Source of the DNA: Niastella sp.
GTDB taxonomy: Bacteria; Bacteroidota; Bacteroidia; Chitinophagales; Chitinophagaceae
Direction: 5' to 3'
Assembly (NCBI GenBank): GCA_016710595.1
Contig: JADJVM010000005.1
Location: 62,001 to 126,000, forward strand
DNA: 64,000 bases
The position numbers were made by a program, and so were the translations under genes. Below, one piece after another: positions 18,483-27,583 of the stretch (position 1 is its first letter; every line of letters begins with the position of its first letter). The notes below the pieces were generated by a model. That model saw only the letters and a program-made list of their open reading frames with translations, did no database searches and was not told the DNA's origin.

Positions 18483-19484
18483 TTATGGGAACTTTCGCAA
18501 GATTAGGTAACGGAATATAATTTCCAGCAGCAGGAAGAAAAGCGCTGCTGCAACAAATACCAGGAACTTATCTTTGATCTCAATATTTTTAACGATATCT
18601 ACTTTCGATTTTTCCAGTCCATCAATGGTCGTATAAATTTCAGCTAAAGAATTATTATCTTTTGCCCTAAAATACCGCCCCCCGGTTTCTGTTGCAATTT
18701 GTGTAAGCAATTTTTCATCAATCGAAACTTTTTGGGTACGCATTACCACACCATTTGGGGTGTAAATTGGCTGGGGTGCTTCCCCATCGGTACCCACACC
18801 AATGGTATAAACTTTTATCTGAAAAGTTTTAGCGATCTCTTTTGCTGTTTGCGGGTCTATTAAACCCCCATTATTTTCACCATCGGTAAGCAGGATAATA
18901 ATTTTTGATTTTGATTTACTGTTGCGTATGCGATCTACACTGGTACTTAACCCAGCACCAATGGCTGTACCATCTTCCAGTAACCCATTTCTTATATTTC
19001 TGATGGCAGAGATCACTACGGCATGATCGGTGGTTAAGGGGCATTGCGTAAAACTTTCACCGGAAAAAATTACCACCCCAATTCGATCTGTAGGCCTCCT
19101 GTTTACAAAATCAATTGCTACGGATTTGGCAGCCTCCAGGCGATTGGGAATAAAATCCTGCGCCGTCATGCTCCCACTTACATCAATACAAAGTACTACA
19201 TCTATTCCTTCGCCTTCGGCGTGCTGTTGTATATTCCGGGTTTGTGGACGGGCCAATGCAAAAATAAGCAGGCTTATACAAAGCAATCTAAAAATAATAG
19301 GCAGGTGCCTCAGGGTTGCCTTCCAGGAACCCAGGCCAGGAGCGGCAGTGCTGGAAACCATGATTGATGCCGAACGCTTATGGGTAAGCCGGATATACCA
19401 ATATATTAAAAAAGGGATAAGCAGAAAAAGTCCGAAAAAATACGGTTGCCCAAATTCAATATTTCTTAAATAATCGTATAGCAA
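18483..19484 (-). CDS. batA: BatA-like von Willebrand factor A membrane protein
   Basis: 333 residues. Two N-terminal hydrophobic segments (about 13-32 and 62-80) precede a VWA domain (about 95-280) with an intact metal-ion-dependent adhesion site: DVSGS, then a Thr loop (DGTAIG) and TDGEN. A final transmembrane helix lies at about 309-327. Aerotolerance (Bat) proteins of this type sit in the inner membrane, and their exact role is debated. The start is TTG 19484, because a stop codon (19490-19488, end of the upstream gene) leaves no ATG before the conserved first helix. It is the last gene of the moxR operon. batB to batE do not follow; rsgA does. Confidence 0.86.
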   Translation of the reverse strand: MLYDYLRNIEFGQPYFFGLFLLIPFLIYWYIRLTHKRSASIMVSSTAAPGLGSWKATLRHLPIIFRLLCISLLIFALARPQTRNIQQHAEGEGIDVVLCIDVSGSMTAQDFIPNRLEAAKSVAIDFVNRRPTDRIGVVIFSGESFTQCPLTTDHAVVISAIRNIRNGLLEDGTAIGAGLSTSVDRIRNSKSKSKIIILLTDGENNGGLIDPQTAKEIAKTFQIKVYTIGVGTDGEAPQPIYTPNGVVMRTQKVSIDEKLLTQIATETGGRYFRAKDNNSLAEIYTTIDGLEKSKVDIVKNIEIKDKFLVFVAAALFFLLLEIIFRYLILRKFP

Positions 19485-19487
19485 TTT

Positions 19488-20435
19488 TTATGAGGTTGTC
19501 GTTTTTAAATTCTTGAAATGTTTTTCGATGCTAGTTAATATGTTTTTAAGTTGCTCTTTTGTTTTTTCACTTTCATATTTTGGCGGAATGTATTTGGCAA
19601 ATTTCACTGCATCGTTGGTACGTAATATCCCGGCTAATTCAGAAAGCATTTCTTTATCGGTTGCAATTTGATTATGGATGAGTAAAATATCACCGGTAGT
19701 ATGATTGAGCAGGTTTTTTTGCAACAGCCTGCTCAGGTACCTTTTTAAAATATCTGATAGGCTTACATGATACTGTTTAATTTCTTCATTGCTGCCCAAT
19801 GTATTTTTATCTAATAATTGTAATTGCTGCATCGCCTCTTCATAAGCAGTAAGGGGGCTGTCGAATAAAGGTTTTACCTTCTTTTTTCTTTTTTTAATAT
19901 ACCGGTAAACCAACCAAAGTAACAATAGACCAAAAGCAATAGCAGCGGCAATATACCACCAACTATAATCAATTAATTTTACACCGATAATGGGCTTAAT
20001 ATCCCTGAGGTTGCCCGTACTGTCTTCTGGTGAATAGCCTACATTAATGAGTATGGGGTCAGTATTTAAAGTATAACTGGAGGCTGAATTTATTTTTCGG
20101 ATATTAATAGGAAAAGAGGGTATAGACCATTGGCCCGAATCAAAACTGGTAAGCAATATTTTTTGTATGATTAAAAAATTGCCTTTCCCATCCACACTAT
20201 CATATCTTTTTTTATTGAGGATATCAAAATGCAAAAGGCTATCGGGCAAATTAAAATTCACCTGGTATTCTTTGGTAGGAAAACTAAAACGAATGTCATA
20301 ATTAATTCTTTCGCCAATTAATATCTGTTTGCGGTCCACATTCGTTTTTACTGACTGTCCATAGCTGTTTGCCACACTTATAAAAACAAGTAATGCCAGG
20401 CAAATCCCCCTGCATAAATATTTTGATTGATCCAT
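19488..20435 (-). CDS. Membrane protein of the MoxR/Bat operon (BatD- or DUF4381-like)
   Basis: 315 residues. A signal peptide (about 1-26, ending SYGQ), a periplasmic beta-rich region (about 28-165), one transmembrane helix (about 177-195, WWYIAAAIAFGLLLLWLVY), a basic stop-transfer KKRKKK, and a cytoplasmic helical domain (about 205-315). The layout and position between DUF58 and batA genes match the periplasm-facing components of Bat operons. I do not recognise a catalytic motif. It ends 3 nt before batA and starts 17 nt after the DUF58 gene, so co-transcription is near certain. Confidence 0.75.
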   Translation of the reverse strand: MDQSKYLCRGICLALLVFISVANSYGQSVKTNVDRKQILIGERINYDIRFSFPTKEYQVNFNLPDSLLHFDILNKKRYDSVDGKGNFLIIQKILLTSFDSGQWSIPSFPINIRKINSASSYTLNTDPILINVGYSPEDSTGNLRDIKPIIGVKLIDYSWWYIAAAIAFGLLLLWLVYRYIKKRKKKVKPLFDSPLTAYEEAMQQLQLLDKNTLGSNEEIKQYHVSLSDILKRYLSRLLQKNLLNHTTGDILLIHNQIATDKEMLSELAGILRTNDAVKFAKYIPPKYESEKTKEQLKNILTSIEKHFKNLKTTTS

Positions 20436-20452
20436 TCCTATTGTTTCCTATA

Positions 20453-21322
20453 TTAACTGCGTTTATGAAAAAACTGTTGTAATAATTTTATATAATCATC
20501 ATTGGTACGTATATGCAACAGGTCTGCACCTGCCTTTCTGAAATTCTTTTTACATATTTCACTTTGCTTTAAAAAATGCTGTTTGTAATGATATCTTACT
20601 GCTTCATTGCTACTGTCAACCCAGGTCGTTTCCCCGGTTTCGGCATCTTCCATTTGAATTAAGCCAATATCGGGAAGTTGCATATCCATAATATCATACA
20701 CTTTTAGCCCGATAACATCGTGTTTCTTACCAATAACTTTTAAATCGTTATCATATCCGGTAGCAATAAAGTCGCTTAAAATAAATGCAATACTTTTTTG
20801 GCGGCTCAGGTTATTAAAATACCGGATGGCCTCATCCAGGTCGGTTCCCCGGGTATGTGGTTTTACGGTGAGCAGTTCCCGTACAATATACAAAGCATGG
20901 TCCCTCCCTTTTTTGGGGCGAATAATCTTTTCAATTTTATCACTGAAAAAAATTACTCCTACTTTATCATTGTTATTAATAGCGCTAAAAGTGAGTACAG
21001 ATGCCATTTCTACAATGAGATCCCTTTTCCTTCGGCCCACGGTACCAAATAAATTACTGGTACTGGTATCAATTAGCAGCATGATGGTAAGTTCTCTTTC
21101 TTCTTCAAATTCTTTGGTGTATGGATGTGAAAGGCGGGCGCTCACATTCCAGTCAATGAAACGCACATCATCTCCTGCGCTATATTCCCTTACTTCCCTA
21201 AAGCTCATACCTTTTCCCTTAAAGGCAGAATGATACTCGCCCGAAAATAACTGGGTAGTAAGGATTTTACTTTTTATTTCCAGTTCCCTTACTTTTTTTA
21301 CAATATCTACCGGTGTAAGCAT
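20453..21322 (-). CDS. DUF58 domain protein
   Basis: 289 residues, soluble. The hallmark DUF58 motif is complete: GKGMSFREVREYSAGDDVRFIDWNVSAR (split: GKGMSFREVREY, then GDDVRFIDWNVSAR) at about 36-63, followed by LMLLIDTSTS (VWA-like MIDAS DTSTS). These proteins usually accompany MoxR ATPases, as here (gap 5 nt). Role in the cell: probably an adaptor in chaperone-like assembly of metal- or envelope-associated complexes, which is inferred from the family and not shown. Confidence 0.92.
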   Translation of the reverse strand: MLTPVDIVKKVRELEIKSKILTTQLFSGEYHSAFKGKGMSFREVREYSAGDDVRFIDWNVSARLSHPYTKEFEEERELTIMLLIDTSTSNLFGTVGRRKRDLIVEMASVLTFSAINNNDKVGVIFFSDKIEKIIRPKKGRDHALYIVRELLTVKPHTRGTDLDEAIRYFNNLSRQKSIAFILSDFIATGYDNDLKVIGKKHDVIGLKVYDIMDMQLPDIGLIQMEDAETGETTWVDSSNEAVRYHYKQHFLKQSEICKKNFRKAGADLLHIRTNDDYIKLLQQFFHKRS

Positions 21323-21327
21323 AATGA

Positions 21328-22329
21328 TTAAGGAACATTTACTGCTTTTAAAATCTCTTCAATAATTTCTATTACTTGTATGTTTTCAGCTTCTGCTTCG
21401 TAAGTAAGGCCAATGCGATGCCGTAATACATCTTTACAAATATTACGCACATCTTCAGGTATTACATACGCTCTTTTATTTAAAAAAGCGAATGCTTTAG
21501 CAGCCAATGCCAAATTAATGCTAGCCCGTGGCGATCCCCCAAAACCAATCAATGGCTTTAATTTAGATAAGTTATATTTCTCCGGTTCACGGGTAGCAAA
21601 AACAATATCTAAAATATAGTTCTCTACTTTTTCATCAATATATACCTGGCGTACCAACTCACGTGCGGTAATAATTTCACTGGTAGAAGCAACTGCATTG
21701 ATAACGGGTGCCGCCATTTGTAATGTGTTTTGCCGTATGATAAGTTGCTCTTCTGATTTAGACGGATAGTTCACCACTACTTTTAGCATAAAACGATCTA
21801 CCTGTGCTTCGGGCAGTGGATAAGTTCCCTCCTGCTCAATGGGGTTTTGGGTAGCCAATACTAAAAAAGGTTCTTCTAATTTATAGCTGGTATCACCAAT
21901 GGTTACCTGCCGCTCCTGCATGGCTTCCAATAATGCGCTTTGCACTTTTGCAGGCGCCCTGTTTATTTCATCGGCCAAAATAAAATTGGCAAATATTGGC
22001 CCTTTGCGAACCATAAATTCACTTCGGCCCTGGTTGTAAATCAATGTACCTACCACATCGGCAGGCAATAAATCGGGTGTAAATTGAATACGGCTAAACT
22101 GTGCCATTACAGTTTTTGCCAATGATTTAATGGCCAATGTTTTTGCAAGGCCGGGTACCCCTTCCAATAAAATATGGCCACTACTCAGCAATCCTATTAA
22201 AAGGCGTTCTATCATGGTATGCTGGCCAACAATTGTTTTACCCAATTCATCGTTTATACGGCTTACGAATTGTGCGGAATGGCTAATCTTATCATTCAGC
22301 ATCCGGATGTCTTCTGCAGTTTGTAGCAT
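21328..22329 (-). CDS. moxR: MoxR family AAA+ ATPase
   Basis: 333 residues. Walker A is GVPGLAKT (about 54-61), Walker B LADEINRA (about 118-125), sensor 1 LATQNP (about 161-166), and a C-terminal lid begins at LIGFGGSPRASINLAL. MoxR ATPases are thought to act as chaperones for neighbouring VWA proteins. First gene of the operon moxR, DUF58, membrane protein, batA (gaps 5, 17 and 3 nt). A TTTG preceded by an A/T-rich box lies 8 nt before the ATG and may be the -7 element, though the spacing is one base off consensus. Confidence 0.95.
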   Translation of the reverse strand: MLQTAEDIRMLNDKISHSAQFVSRINDELGKTIVGQHTMIERLLIGLLSSGHILLEGVPGLAKTLAIKSLAKTVMAQFSRIQFTPDLLPADVVGTLIYNQGRSEFMVRKGPIFANFILADEINRAPAKVQSALLEAMQERQVTIGDTSYKLEEPFLVLATQNPIEQEGTYPLPEAQVDRFMLKVVVNYPSKSEEQLIIRQNTLQMAAPVINAVASTSEIITARELVRQVYIDEKVENYILDIVFATREPEKYNLSKLKPLIGFGGSPRASINLALAAKAFAFLNKRAYVIPEDVRNICKDVLRHRIGLTYEAEAENIQVIEIIEEILKAVNVP

Positions 22330-22602
22330 ATTTATATCAAATTTTAAAAAACCAAATTTGCATATTGCAAAATGGCAACTATTATTCTTTTTATTTTAAA
22401 GCCGCTTTTAAAGTTAATCCCAATCTCATTTGTATTCAATACAAACAATCATTCATGTTTTACAGGATTAAAACAATACCGCAAATTACGTACAGCACTA
22501 TTAACAAAAATACTGCCATTTACAAAGAGCCCGTAAAGGAATGTTAATTTTATTATTGCAGAAAATGATTACCTGTTATAAAAATACTTTTTAAAAAAAT
22601 AA

Positions 22603-24285
22603 TTATCCTAAATATTTTGCAACAATCGGCATTCTTCTTCCTACCCCAAAGGCTTTGGGCGAAATTCTAATAATGGGACAAAATTGGTTGCGTTTATATT
22701 CATTTATATTTACCATTTTTAGTACCCTGTCTACTAATGTGGCCTCAAAACCCATTGCTTTTATTTCTACTGGTCCTTTGCTTTGTTCAATATATTGATA
22801 CAATATTTTATCCAAAATATTATAATCAGGGAGGCTATCGCTATCCTTTTGCCCCGGCCTAAGTTCTGCACTTGGCGGTTTGGTTATAATATGGTTGGGG
22901 ATCCATTCATTATTCCTGTTAATATATTTTGCCAGTTCATAAATTTGTAATTTGTAGCAATCGCCCAATACCCCAATACCACCTGCCATATCACCATAGA
23001 GCGTTCCATACCCCGTAGCCAATTCGCTTTTATTGGATGTATTTAATAATATATAACCAAATTTATTGGCGATGGCCATCAATAAATTCCCTCTTGTACG
23101 GCTTTGTATATTTTCTTCTGCAACGCTAAAAGGTAAATTTTTAAAAACGGGTTTAAGCTCGCTTAAAAAACTTTCATAAATATTTTTTATTGGCAATATT
23201 TTATAAGGGTTGCTATAATTCTTACTCAGTGTTTCGGCATCTGTTACCGAATGGTTAGTTGAATATTCAGAAGGCATTAGTACAGCCAATACATTTTGTG
23301 CACCCAATGCCTCGCAAGCCAGGCAAAGCGTTACGGCGCTGTCAATACCTCCGCTGCTGCCAATAATCGCCTTTTTAAAACCCATTTTATCAAAGTAATC
23401 TTTAATGCCCATCACCAATGCCCGGTACACCTGGTCGATATGTAATTTTTCATCTAACAGAGCCGGGTTATTTTCCTTATCTGGTACATTTTGTGCGGGT
23501 TCAAGGATTGGGCAATGAATGCTTCCATCGTCCATCAATTCAAACATTTGATAGTCTTCTTCAAAACTTTTTAATCTTCCGCAAAGATTCGATTCTTTAT
23601 CAAATACCAGTGAACTACCATCAAACACAATTTCTGTTTGGCTGCCAACTGCATTACAATAAAACAACGGAAGTTTATACTTTGTAACATTTGCTTTTAC
23701 AGCAGCTTTCCTGTCTTCATCATGTGTATAATCAAAAGGTGATGCAGATAAATTAATCATCACATCGGGTTTCATTTTTATCAAATTATCCATGGGGCAA
23801 TCCACATAGAGAGGGTTATCACCCAGGTTCCATATATCTTCACAAATAGTAACAGCGATTTTTTTATTTTTTAAATTTATTAACTCCCAATGTGTGGCGG
23901 GTTCAAAATAGCGGTCTTCATCAAACACATCATAGGTAGGCAGGCAGGTTTTATGAATCACCTGCTTAATTTCTTTATTTTCTAAAAAATAAACTGCATT
24001 ATATAAATCTTTGCCTTGTATCTGTTCATTTACCTGAGGGGCACCTACCAGTACGGCAATGCCATCGGCATATTGTGCAATTTTTAAAATTGCGTTATCG
24101 CAAGCCTGTACAAAATCTTTAAAATATAAAAAATCACGGGGAGGATAACCGCATACCGCCAATTCACTAAATACAACCAGCTGCGCTCCCTGATGGCGGG
24201 CTTGCTGTATGGCGGTAATAATTTTTTGGCTGTTGTCTTCTATATTACCAATGTGATAGTTTTGCTGAGCTAAAAAAATTTTCAT
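22603..24285 (-). CDS. nadE: Glutamine-dependent NAD+ synthetase
   Basis: 560 residues, a fusion of an N-terminal nitrilase-type glutaminase and a C-terminal NAD synthetase. The glutaminase triad is Glu41 (FSELAVCG), Lys112 (HKTCLPTY) and Cys148 (VTICEDIW). The synthetase P-loop is GSSGGIDSA (about 303-311). The C-terminal half also shows NTSNKSELATGYGTLYGDMAGG. It converts nicotinate adenine dinucleotide to NAD+ with ammonia from glutamine. nadC, two steps earlier in the pathway, is 2 kb away. It is divergent from gldB across 78 nt, an association I recall from flavobacteria. Confidence 0.97.
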   Translation of the reverse strand: MKIFLAQQNYHIGNIEDNSQKIITAIQQARHQGAQLVVFSELAVCGYPPRDFLYFKDFVQACDNAILKIAQYADGIAVLVGAPQVNEQIQGKDLYNAVYFLENKEIKQVIHKTCLPTYDVFDEDRYFEPATHWELINLKNKKIAVTICEDIWNLGDNPLYVDCPMDNLIKMKPDVMINLSASPFDYTHDEDRKAAVKANVTKYKLPLFYCNAVGSQTEIVFDGSSLVFDKESNLCGRLKSFEEDYQMFELMDDGSIHCPILEPAQNVPDKENNPALLDEKLHIDQVYRALVMGIKDYFDKMGFKKAIIGSSGGIDSAVTLCLACEALGAQNVLAVLMPSEYSTNHSVTDAETLSKNYSNPYKILPIKNIYESFLSELKPVFKNLPFSVAEENIQSRTRGNLLMAIANKFGYILLNTSNKSELATGYGTLYGDMAGGIGVLGDCYKLQIYELAKYINRNNEWIPNHIITKPPSAELRPGQKDSDSLPDYNILDKILYQYIEQSKGPVEIKAMGFEATLVDRVLKMVNINEYKRNQFCPIIRISPKAFGVGRRMPIVAKYLG

Positions 24286-24363
24286 TTTTCTTTGTGCTTA
24301 TGCGCTTTAACTTTACGAATATTAAAAACCCATTTTGGGTTCATTTAAATAAAAATTTATAAG

Positions 24364-25401
24364 ATGGTAAAGTTAAGTTTTAATACTTTGTTATTACGAT
24401 ATGCCCTTATTGGTTTTCTTTTTTGCTTATGCTCATGTAACGATCAACAAAAAAATCCAGACGTTTCGGGTATTCCCATTCCGATTACCACTTTGCGTTT
24501 TGAACAATCCTTTTTTAAAGCAGACACCAATCACCTGGTGCAATCTACGGATAGTATCCTGCGCCAATTCCCCAGGTTTGGTGAAAATTTTTTATATACG
24601 ATATTAAATGTAGATCCCCGCTGGCAGGGAGATACTGCCGCACAATATATAAAAAGTTTCATACACAGTTACCTACCCGTATATGATACTGCTGAAAAGA
24701 TTTTTTCCGATTTTTCGCCTTATGAAAAACAAATTAAACAAGGCATGCAGTATATGAAATATTATGTGCCGGATTATAAATTACCCACCCAAATAATCAC
24801 TTATATTGGCCCTTTAGATGGATACGGAGATATACTGGATGAGAACAGCATTATTGTGGGTTTGCATCAACATCTCGGCAGTCATTATTCCGGCTACCAA
24901 ACAGAGTGGGTACAGCAAACCTACCCGCAATATATTACACACCGGTTTACGCCTGGTTTTATTCCGATCAATGCCATGAAAAATTTGATAGACGATCGCT
25001 TTCCAGAAAAACTGAGTGACAAAAGCTTAGTGATACAAATGGTTGAAAAAGGCAAAAGACTTTACCTGTTGCAAAAATTATTGCCTAAAACCCCCGAATA
25101 CAATATTATCGGTTACACAGAAAAGCAGCTGGCAGATTGTTATAGCCATGAAGCATCTATCTGGCAATTATTTATAATGAACAATTTATTGCAAAATACC
25201 GATAATGGCACCATCAAAAATTATATTGGCGAAAGTCCCAAAACACAGGAACTGGGAGAAGCTTCACCGGGCAATATTGGTTCTTTTTGCGGATGGCAAA
25301 TTGTAAAAAAATATATGGCAGAAAATAAAAAAATGAATCCTGAGGAATTAATGAAAATGGATGCAGAAACAATCATTGAAAAAGCGAAATATAAACCTTA
25401 G
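24364..25401 (+). CDS. gldB: Gliding motility lipoprotein GldB
   Basis: 345 residues. A lipoprotein signal with lipobox LCSC (Cys about 25) precedes a globular domain with the family features DSILRQFPRFGENFLYTIL, IITYIGPLDGYGD, GLHQHLGS and a TPGFIPINAMKNLI segment. GldB is required for gliding in Flavobacterium. The protein is often described as related to metallopeptidase-like DUF2268 proteins, but I see no clear HExxH and claim no activity. It acts with the type IX/gliding apparatus (gldKLMN and sprA are in this window). It is divergent from nadE. Its stop overlaps the apaG stop by four bases on the opposite strand. Confidence 0.87.
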   Translation: MVKLSFNTLLLRYALIGFLFCLCSCNDQQKNPDVSGIPIPITTLRFEQSFFKADTNHLVQSTDSILRQFPRFGENFLYTILNVDPRWQGDTAAQYIKSFIHSYLPVYDTAEKIFSDFSPYEKQIKQGMQYMKYYVPDYKLPTQIITYIGPLDGYGDILDENSIIVGLHQHLGSHYSGYQTEWVQQTYPQYITHRFTPGFIPINAMKNLIDDRFPEKLSDKSLVIQMVEKGKRLYLLQKLLPKTPEYNIIGYTEKQLADCYSHEASIWQLFIMNNLLQNTDNGTIKNYIGESPKTQELGEASPGNIGSFCGWQIVKKYMAENKKMNPEELMKMDAETIIEKAKYKP

Positions 25402-25784
25402 TTGAGTTTAAAAGGAACGATCATTTCAAAAACCGGGATACTAACGGGGAATGTTTTTTTGGTATAAATATTTTCTACCAGATACATGCCATGCATTTTT
25501 CCAATTTCTGTGCGTAAGTTGCAGCCACTTACATAGCTGTATTTTTCATTCGGTTTTATAATAGGTTGTACACCCACCACACCCTCACCTTGTACTTCAC
25601 GGGCACTCCCATTGCTATCAAATATGTACCAATGGCGGCTTATTAACTGTATCGGAAATACATTTTTGTTTTCGATTCCGATGCGATAAGCAAACATAAA
25701 TTCCCCATTCACCGGGTTGCTATACTCGGGTTGATAATACGTTTCTACACTTATGGTAACTCCTTCTGAAATTTTACTTATCAT
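25398..25784 (-). CDS. apaG: ApaG domain protein
   Basis: 128 residues, full length for ApaG. The FN3-like fold carries family landmarks: FAYRIGIENKN, LISRHWYIFDSNG (about 46-58), EVQGEGVVGVQP (about 62-73) and SGCNLRTEIGKMHGMY. ApaG is linked in other bacteria to cobalt/magnesium phenotypes and polyphosphate or dinucleotide binding; the true function is unclear. It is the third gene of an apparent nadC, SUI1-family, apaG operon on the minus strand (34 nt after the SUI1 gene). Convergent overlap with gldB is four bases. Confidence 0.95.
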   Translation of the reverse strand: MISKISEGVTISVETYYQPEYSNPVNGEFMFAYRIGIENKNVFPIQLISRHWYIFDSNGSAREVQGEGVVGVQPIIKPNEKYSYVSGCNLRTEIGKMHGMYLVENIYTKKTFPVSIPVFEMIVPFKLN

Positions 25785-25818
25785 AGCATCATGTTCTATG
25801 CGAAATTACATAAGTTTT

Positions 25819-26160
25819 CTACACTTTACAGGCTTTCGTATATCCCTTCTTATGTAACCATTGTAATATTTTATCTCTTTGATCGCCCTGTACAAGAATT
25901 TCGCCGTCTTTTACAGATCCCCCGGTACCACAAAAAGATTTTAATGATTTGCCCAATGCCACTTTGTCTTCCTCCTTACCTATAAAATTTTCTATAAGTG
26001 TAACCGCCTTACCTGCCCTGTGTTTTGTTTCTAATCGCACTTTTATTTGTTGCAGCGCAGGAGACAAAGTTTCGGGTTCATTTTCCCCCAATTCTTCATA
26101 TTTAAAATCAGGATTGGTTGAAAAAACAATCCCGGTAAAATTTTTATTTTTTTTTGACAT
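25819..26160 (-). CDS. SUI1/eIF1-like translation factor (YciH family)
   Basis: 113 residues. The C-terminal half has the SUI1 fold signature: KVRLETKHRAGKAVTLIENF, then LKSFCGTGGSVKDGEILVQGD, then ILQWLHKKGY. The N-terminal 30 or so residues are basic and variable. Bacterial SUI1 homologues (YciH) bind the 30S subunit and affect initiation fidelity; a role here is inferred from the family. It lies directly after nadC (stop to start distance 2 nt), so it is co-transcribed. Confidence 0.94.
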   Translation of the reverse strand: MSKKNKNFTGIVFSTNPDFKYEELGENEPETLSPALQQIKVRLETKHRAGKAVTLIENFIGKEEDKVALGKSLKSFCGTGGSVKDGEILVQGDQRDKILQWLHKKGYTKACKV

Positions 26161-26162
26161 CT

Positions 26163-27014
26163 TTATATGTTCATTGCTTTTAAACTCAAATCTAAGTTTA
26201 CTGCCTGGTGTATTATGGCACCACTTGAAATAAAGTCAACCCCTGTTGCAGCATATTCTTCTAAATTTTGAAAATTAATGCCACCGCTCGCTTCTGTTTC
26301 ATATTTACCTTGAATTAAATGTAGCGCTTCTTTAATTTCAGCAGGGGTAAAATTATCGAGCATTACCCGGTCCAGCTTTCCTGTTTTCAAAACTTTTTTT
26401 ACGTCTTCCAAATTACGGGTTTCCACTTCAATTTTTATATCCAGTTTATTTTTTTTTACATACGTATAGGCTTTCTCAATGGCGCTTTCAATACCACCGC
26501 AGAAATCAATATGATTGTCTTTAAGCATGATCATATCATACAAACCGAAACGGTGATTTACACCACCACCAATTTTCACCGCTTCTTTTTCAAGTAACCT
26601 GAAATTGGGTGTTGTTTTACGGGTATCTAATAAACGGGTTTTGTACGGTTTTAGTTTATCTACATATTTACGGGTAAGGGTTGCAATACCGCACATTCGT
26701 TGCATGGTATTTAATACCAATCTTTCGCATTGTAAAATGGTATGTACGTGGCCCTCCACTTCAAATGCTTTATCACCATATTTCATTTCATCGCCATCTT
26801 GCATATATGCCGTAAATGTAATACCGGGCTCCATATAGCTAAAGATTTTGGGCGCTATTTGCATACCTGCTAAAACGCCGGCTTGTTTTACTTTTAAAAA
26901 AGCTTTTCCTTTTGCCCCGGCATCAATGGTAGATAAGGTTGAAAAATCACCTGCTCCCAGGTCTTCTTCCAATGCATTTTTTATAAAATGGTTTAGTTGC
27001 TCATTTTTTGTCAT
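26163..27014 (-). CDS. nadC: Nicotinate-nucleotide pyrophosphorylase (carboxylating)
   Basis: 283 residues from ATG 27014 (MTKNEQLN). A TTG two codons upstream is less likely. NadC turns quinolinate and PRPP into nicotinate mononucleotide, CO2 and PPi. Motifs: EDLGAGDFST near the N-terminus, CERLVLNTMQRMCGIATLT (about 95-113), RLLDTRKTTPNFRLLEK, GGGVNHRFGLYDMIMLKDNH (active-site loop, about 157-176), EVETRN, and ASGGI near 240. A TAnnTTTG promoter element lies 3 nt before the ATG. Operon: nadC, SUI1-family gene, apaG. No nadA or nadB is in the window. Confidence 0.97.
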   Translation of the reverse strand: MTKNEQLNHFIKNALEEDLGAGDFSTLSTIDAGAKGKAFLKVKQAGVLAGMQIAPKIFSYMEPGITFTAYMQDGDEMKYGDKAFEVEGHVHTILQCERLVLNTMQRMCGIATLTRKYVDKLKPYKTRLLDTRKTTPNFRLLEKEAVKIGGGVNHRFGLYDMIMLKDNHIDFCGGIESAIEKAYTYVKKNKLDIKIEVETRNLEDVKKVLKTGKLDRVMLDNFTPAEIKEALHLIQGKYETEASGGINFQNLEEYAATGVDFISSGAIIHQAVNLDLSLKAMNI

Positions 27015-27017
27015 ACG

Positions 27018-27025
27018 CAAATTTA
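27018..27025 (-). promoter_or_regulatory. TAnnTTTG -7 element abutting nadC
   Basis: On the minus strand TAAATTTG ends 3 nt before the nadC ATG (27014). This predicts a start of transcription at or next to the start codon. It also supports ATG 27014 over the upstream TTG. Confidence 0.6.
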
Positions 27026-27033
27026 CATAAATA

Positions 27034-27061
27034 AAAAAGCTCCTGTACTCAGGAGCTTTTT
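27034..27061 (-). terminator. Terminator of the DUF4783 gene
   Basis: A 12-bp stem (27034-27045 with 27050-27061), loop of 4 nt, with U-run on the minus strand, 17 nt after the DUF4783 stop. It isolates that gene from nadC. Confidence 0.85.
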
Positions 27062-27077
27062 ATCATAAAAATCTTAT

Positions 27078-27452
27078 TTAATTTTCAAACCTAATTTCCT
27101 GTAAGCTTTGCGTATCCCCTTTATTTTTCATAAAAAATGTGGTTCTGAAATTTCCATTGCTGGTTTCTAAAGTACCAATACAATATTGCGATCCGCTTTT
27201 TTCTCCCTGGTGTAACACTTTAAAATTTTTAACCGGGTTATTGCTAAAGAAATCTTTAATAATTATTTCAGCCTGCGATTTGCTATAGGTGCTATTTTTT
27301 TGGGGCAAGGTAATTTCTACCGTATTATCAAAGTAGCGGGCAAGCGCCGAAGAGTTTCCTGATTTTATGGCAGCAATCACCTCAGGCAACCCTGCCAATG
27401 CAAATGACACCAACAATATAAATAAGGCGAAGAGCGATATGAGTCGTTTCAT
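27078..27452 (-). CDS. DUF4783 family secreted protein
   Basis: 124 residues from ATG 27452 (MKRLISLFALFILL), which places a clean signal peptide (about 1-21) at the front; the longer frame to 27473 would not. The mature part (LPEVIAAIKSGNSSALARYF, then VEITLPQKNSTYSKSQAE, then FFSNNPVKNFKVLHQG and GTLETSNGNFRTTFFMK) fits DUF4783, an NTF2-like fold common in Bacteroidota. No catalytic residues are known. Single gene, ended by its own terminator. Confidence 0.85.
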   Translation of the reverse strand: MKRLISLFALFILLVSFALAGLPEVIAAIKSGNSSALARYFDNTVEITLPQKNSTYSKSQAEIIIKDFFSNNPVKNFKVLHQGEKSGSQYCIGTLETSNGNFRTTFFMKNKGDTQSLQEIRFEN

Positions 27453-27571
27453 GATATTTAATTTATCGTGCATGTACAGGCTAAAAACGTGCCAAAGCAG
27501 AGATTGTTGTTTAATAGATCACTGTTTTTAACTGTATTTACAAAGATGGTTCATAAATAAGTTCAAAATGA

Positions 27572-27579
27572 TAGTTTTG
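27572..27579 (+). promoter_or_regulatory. TAnnTTTG -7 element abutting gpmI
   Basis: TAGTTTTG ends 4 nt before the gpmI ATG at 27584, so the transcript should start at or near the A of ATG. No convincing TTTG -33 at 18 nt. Confidence 0.6.
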
Positions 27580-27583
27580 TATT

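Noticed and set aside
20826..21233. 135-residue frame opposite the DUF58 gene
   Set aside because: Fully inside the conserved DUF58 gene; Ser/Leu-rich composition typical of antisense frames.
22365..22547. 60-residue frame in the gap before moxR
   Set aside because: No recognisable promoter, motif or conserved pattern; AT-rich gap with only weak inverted repeats.
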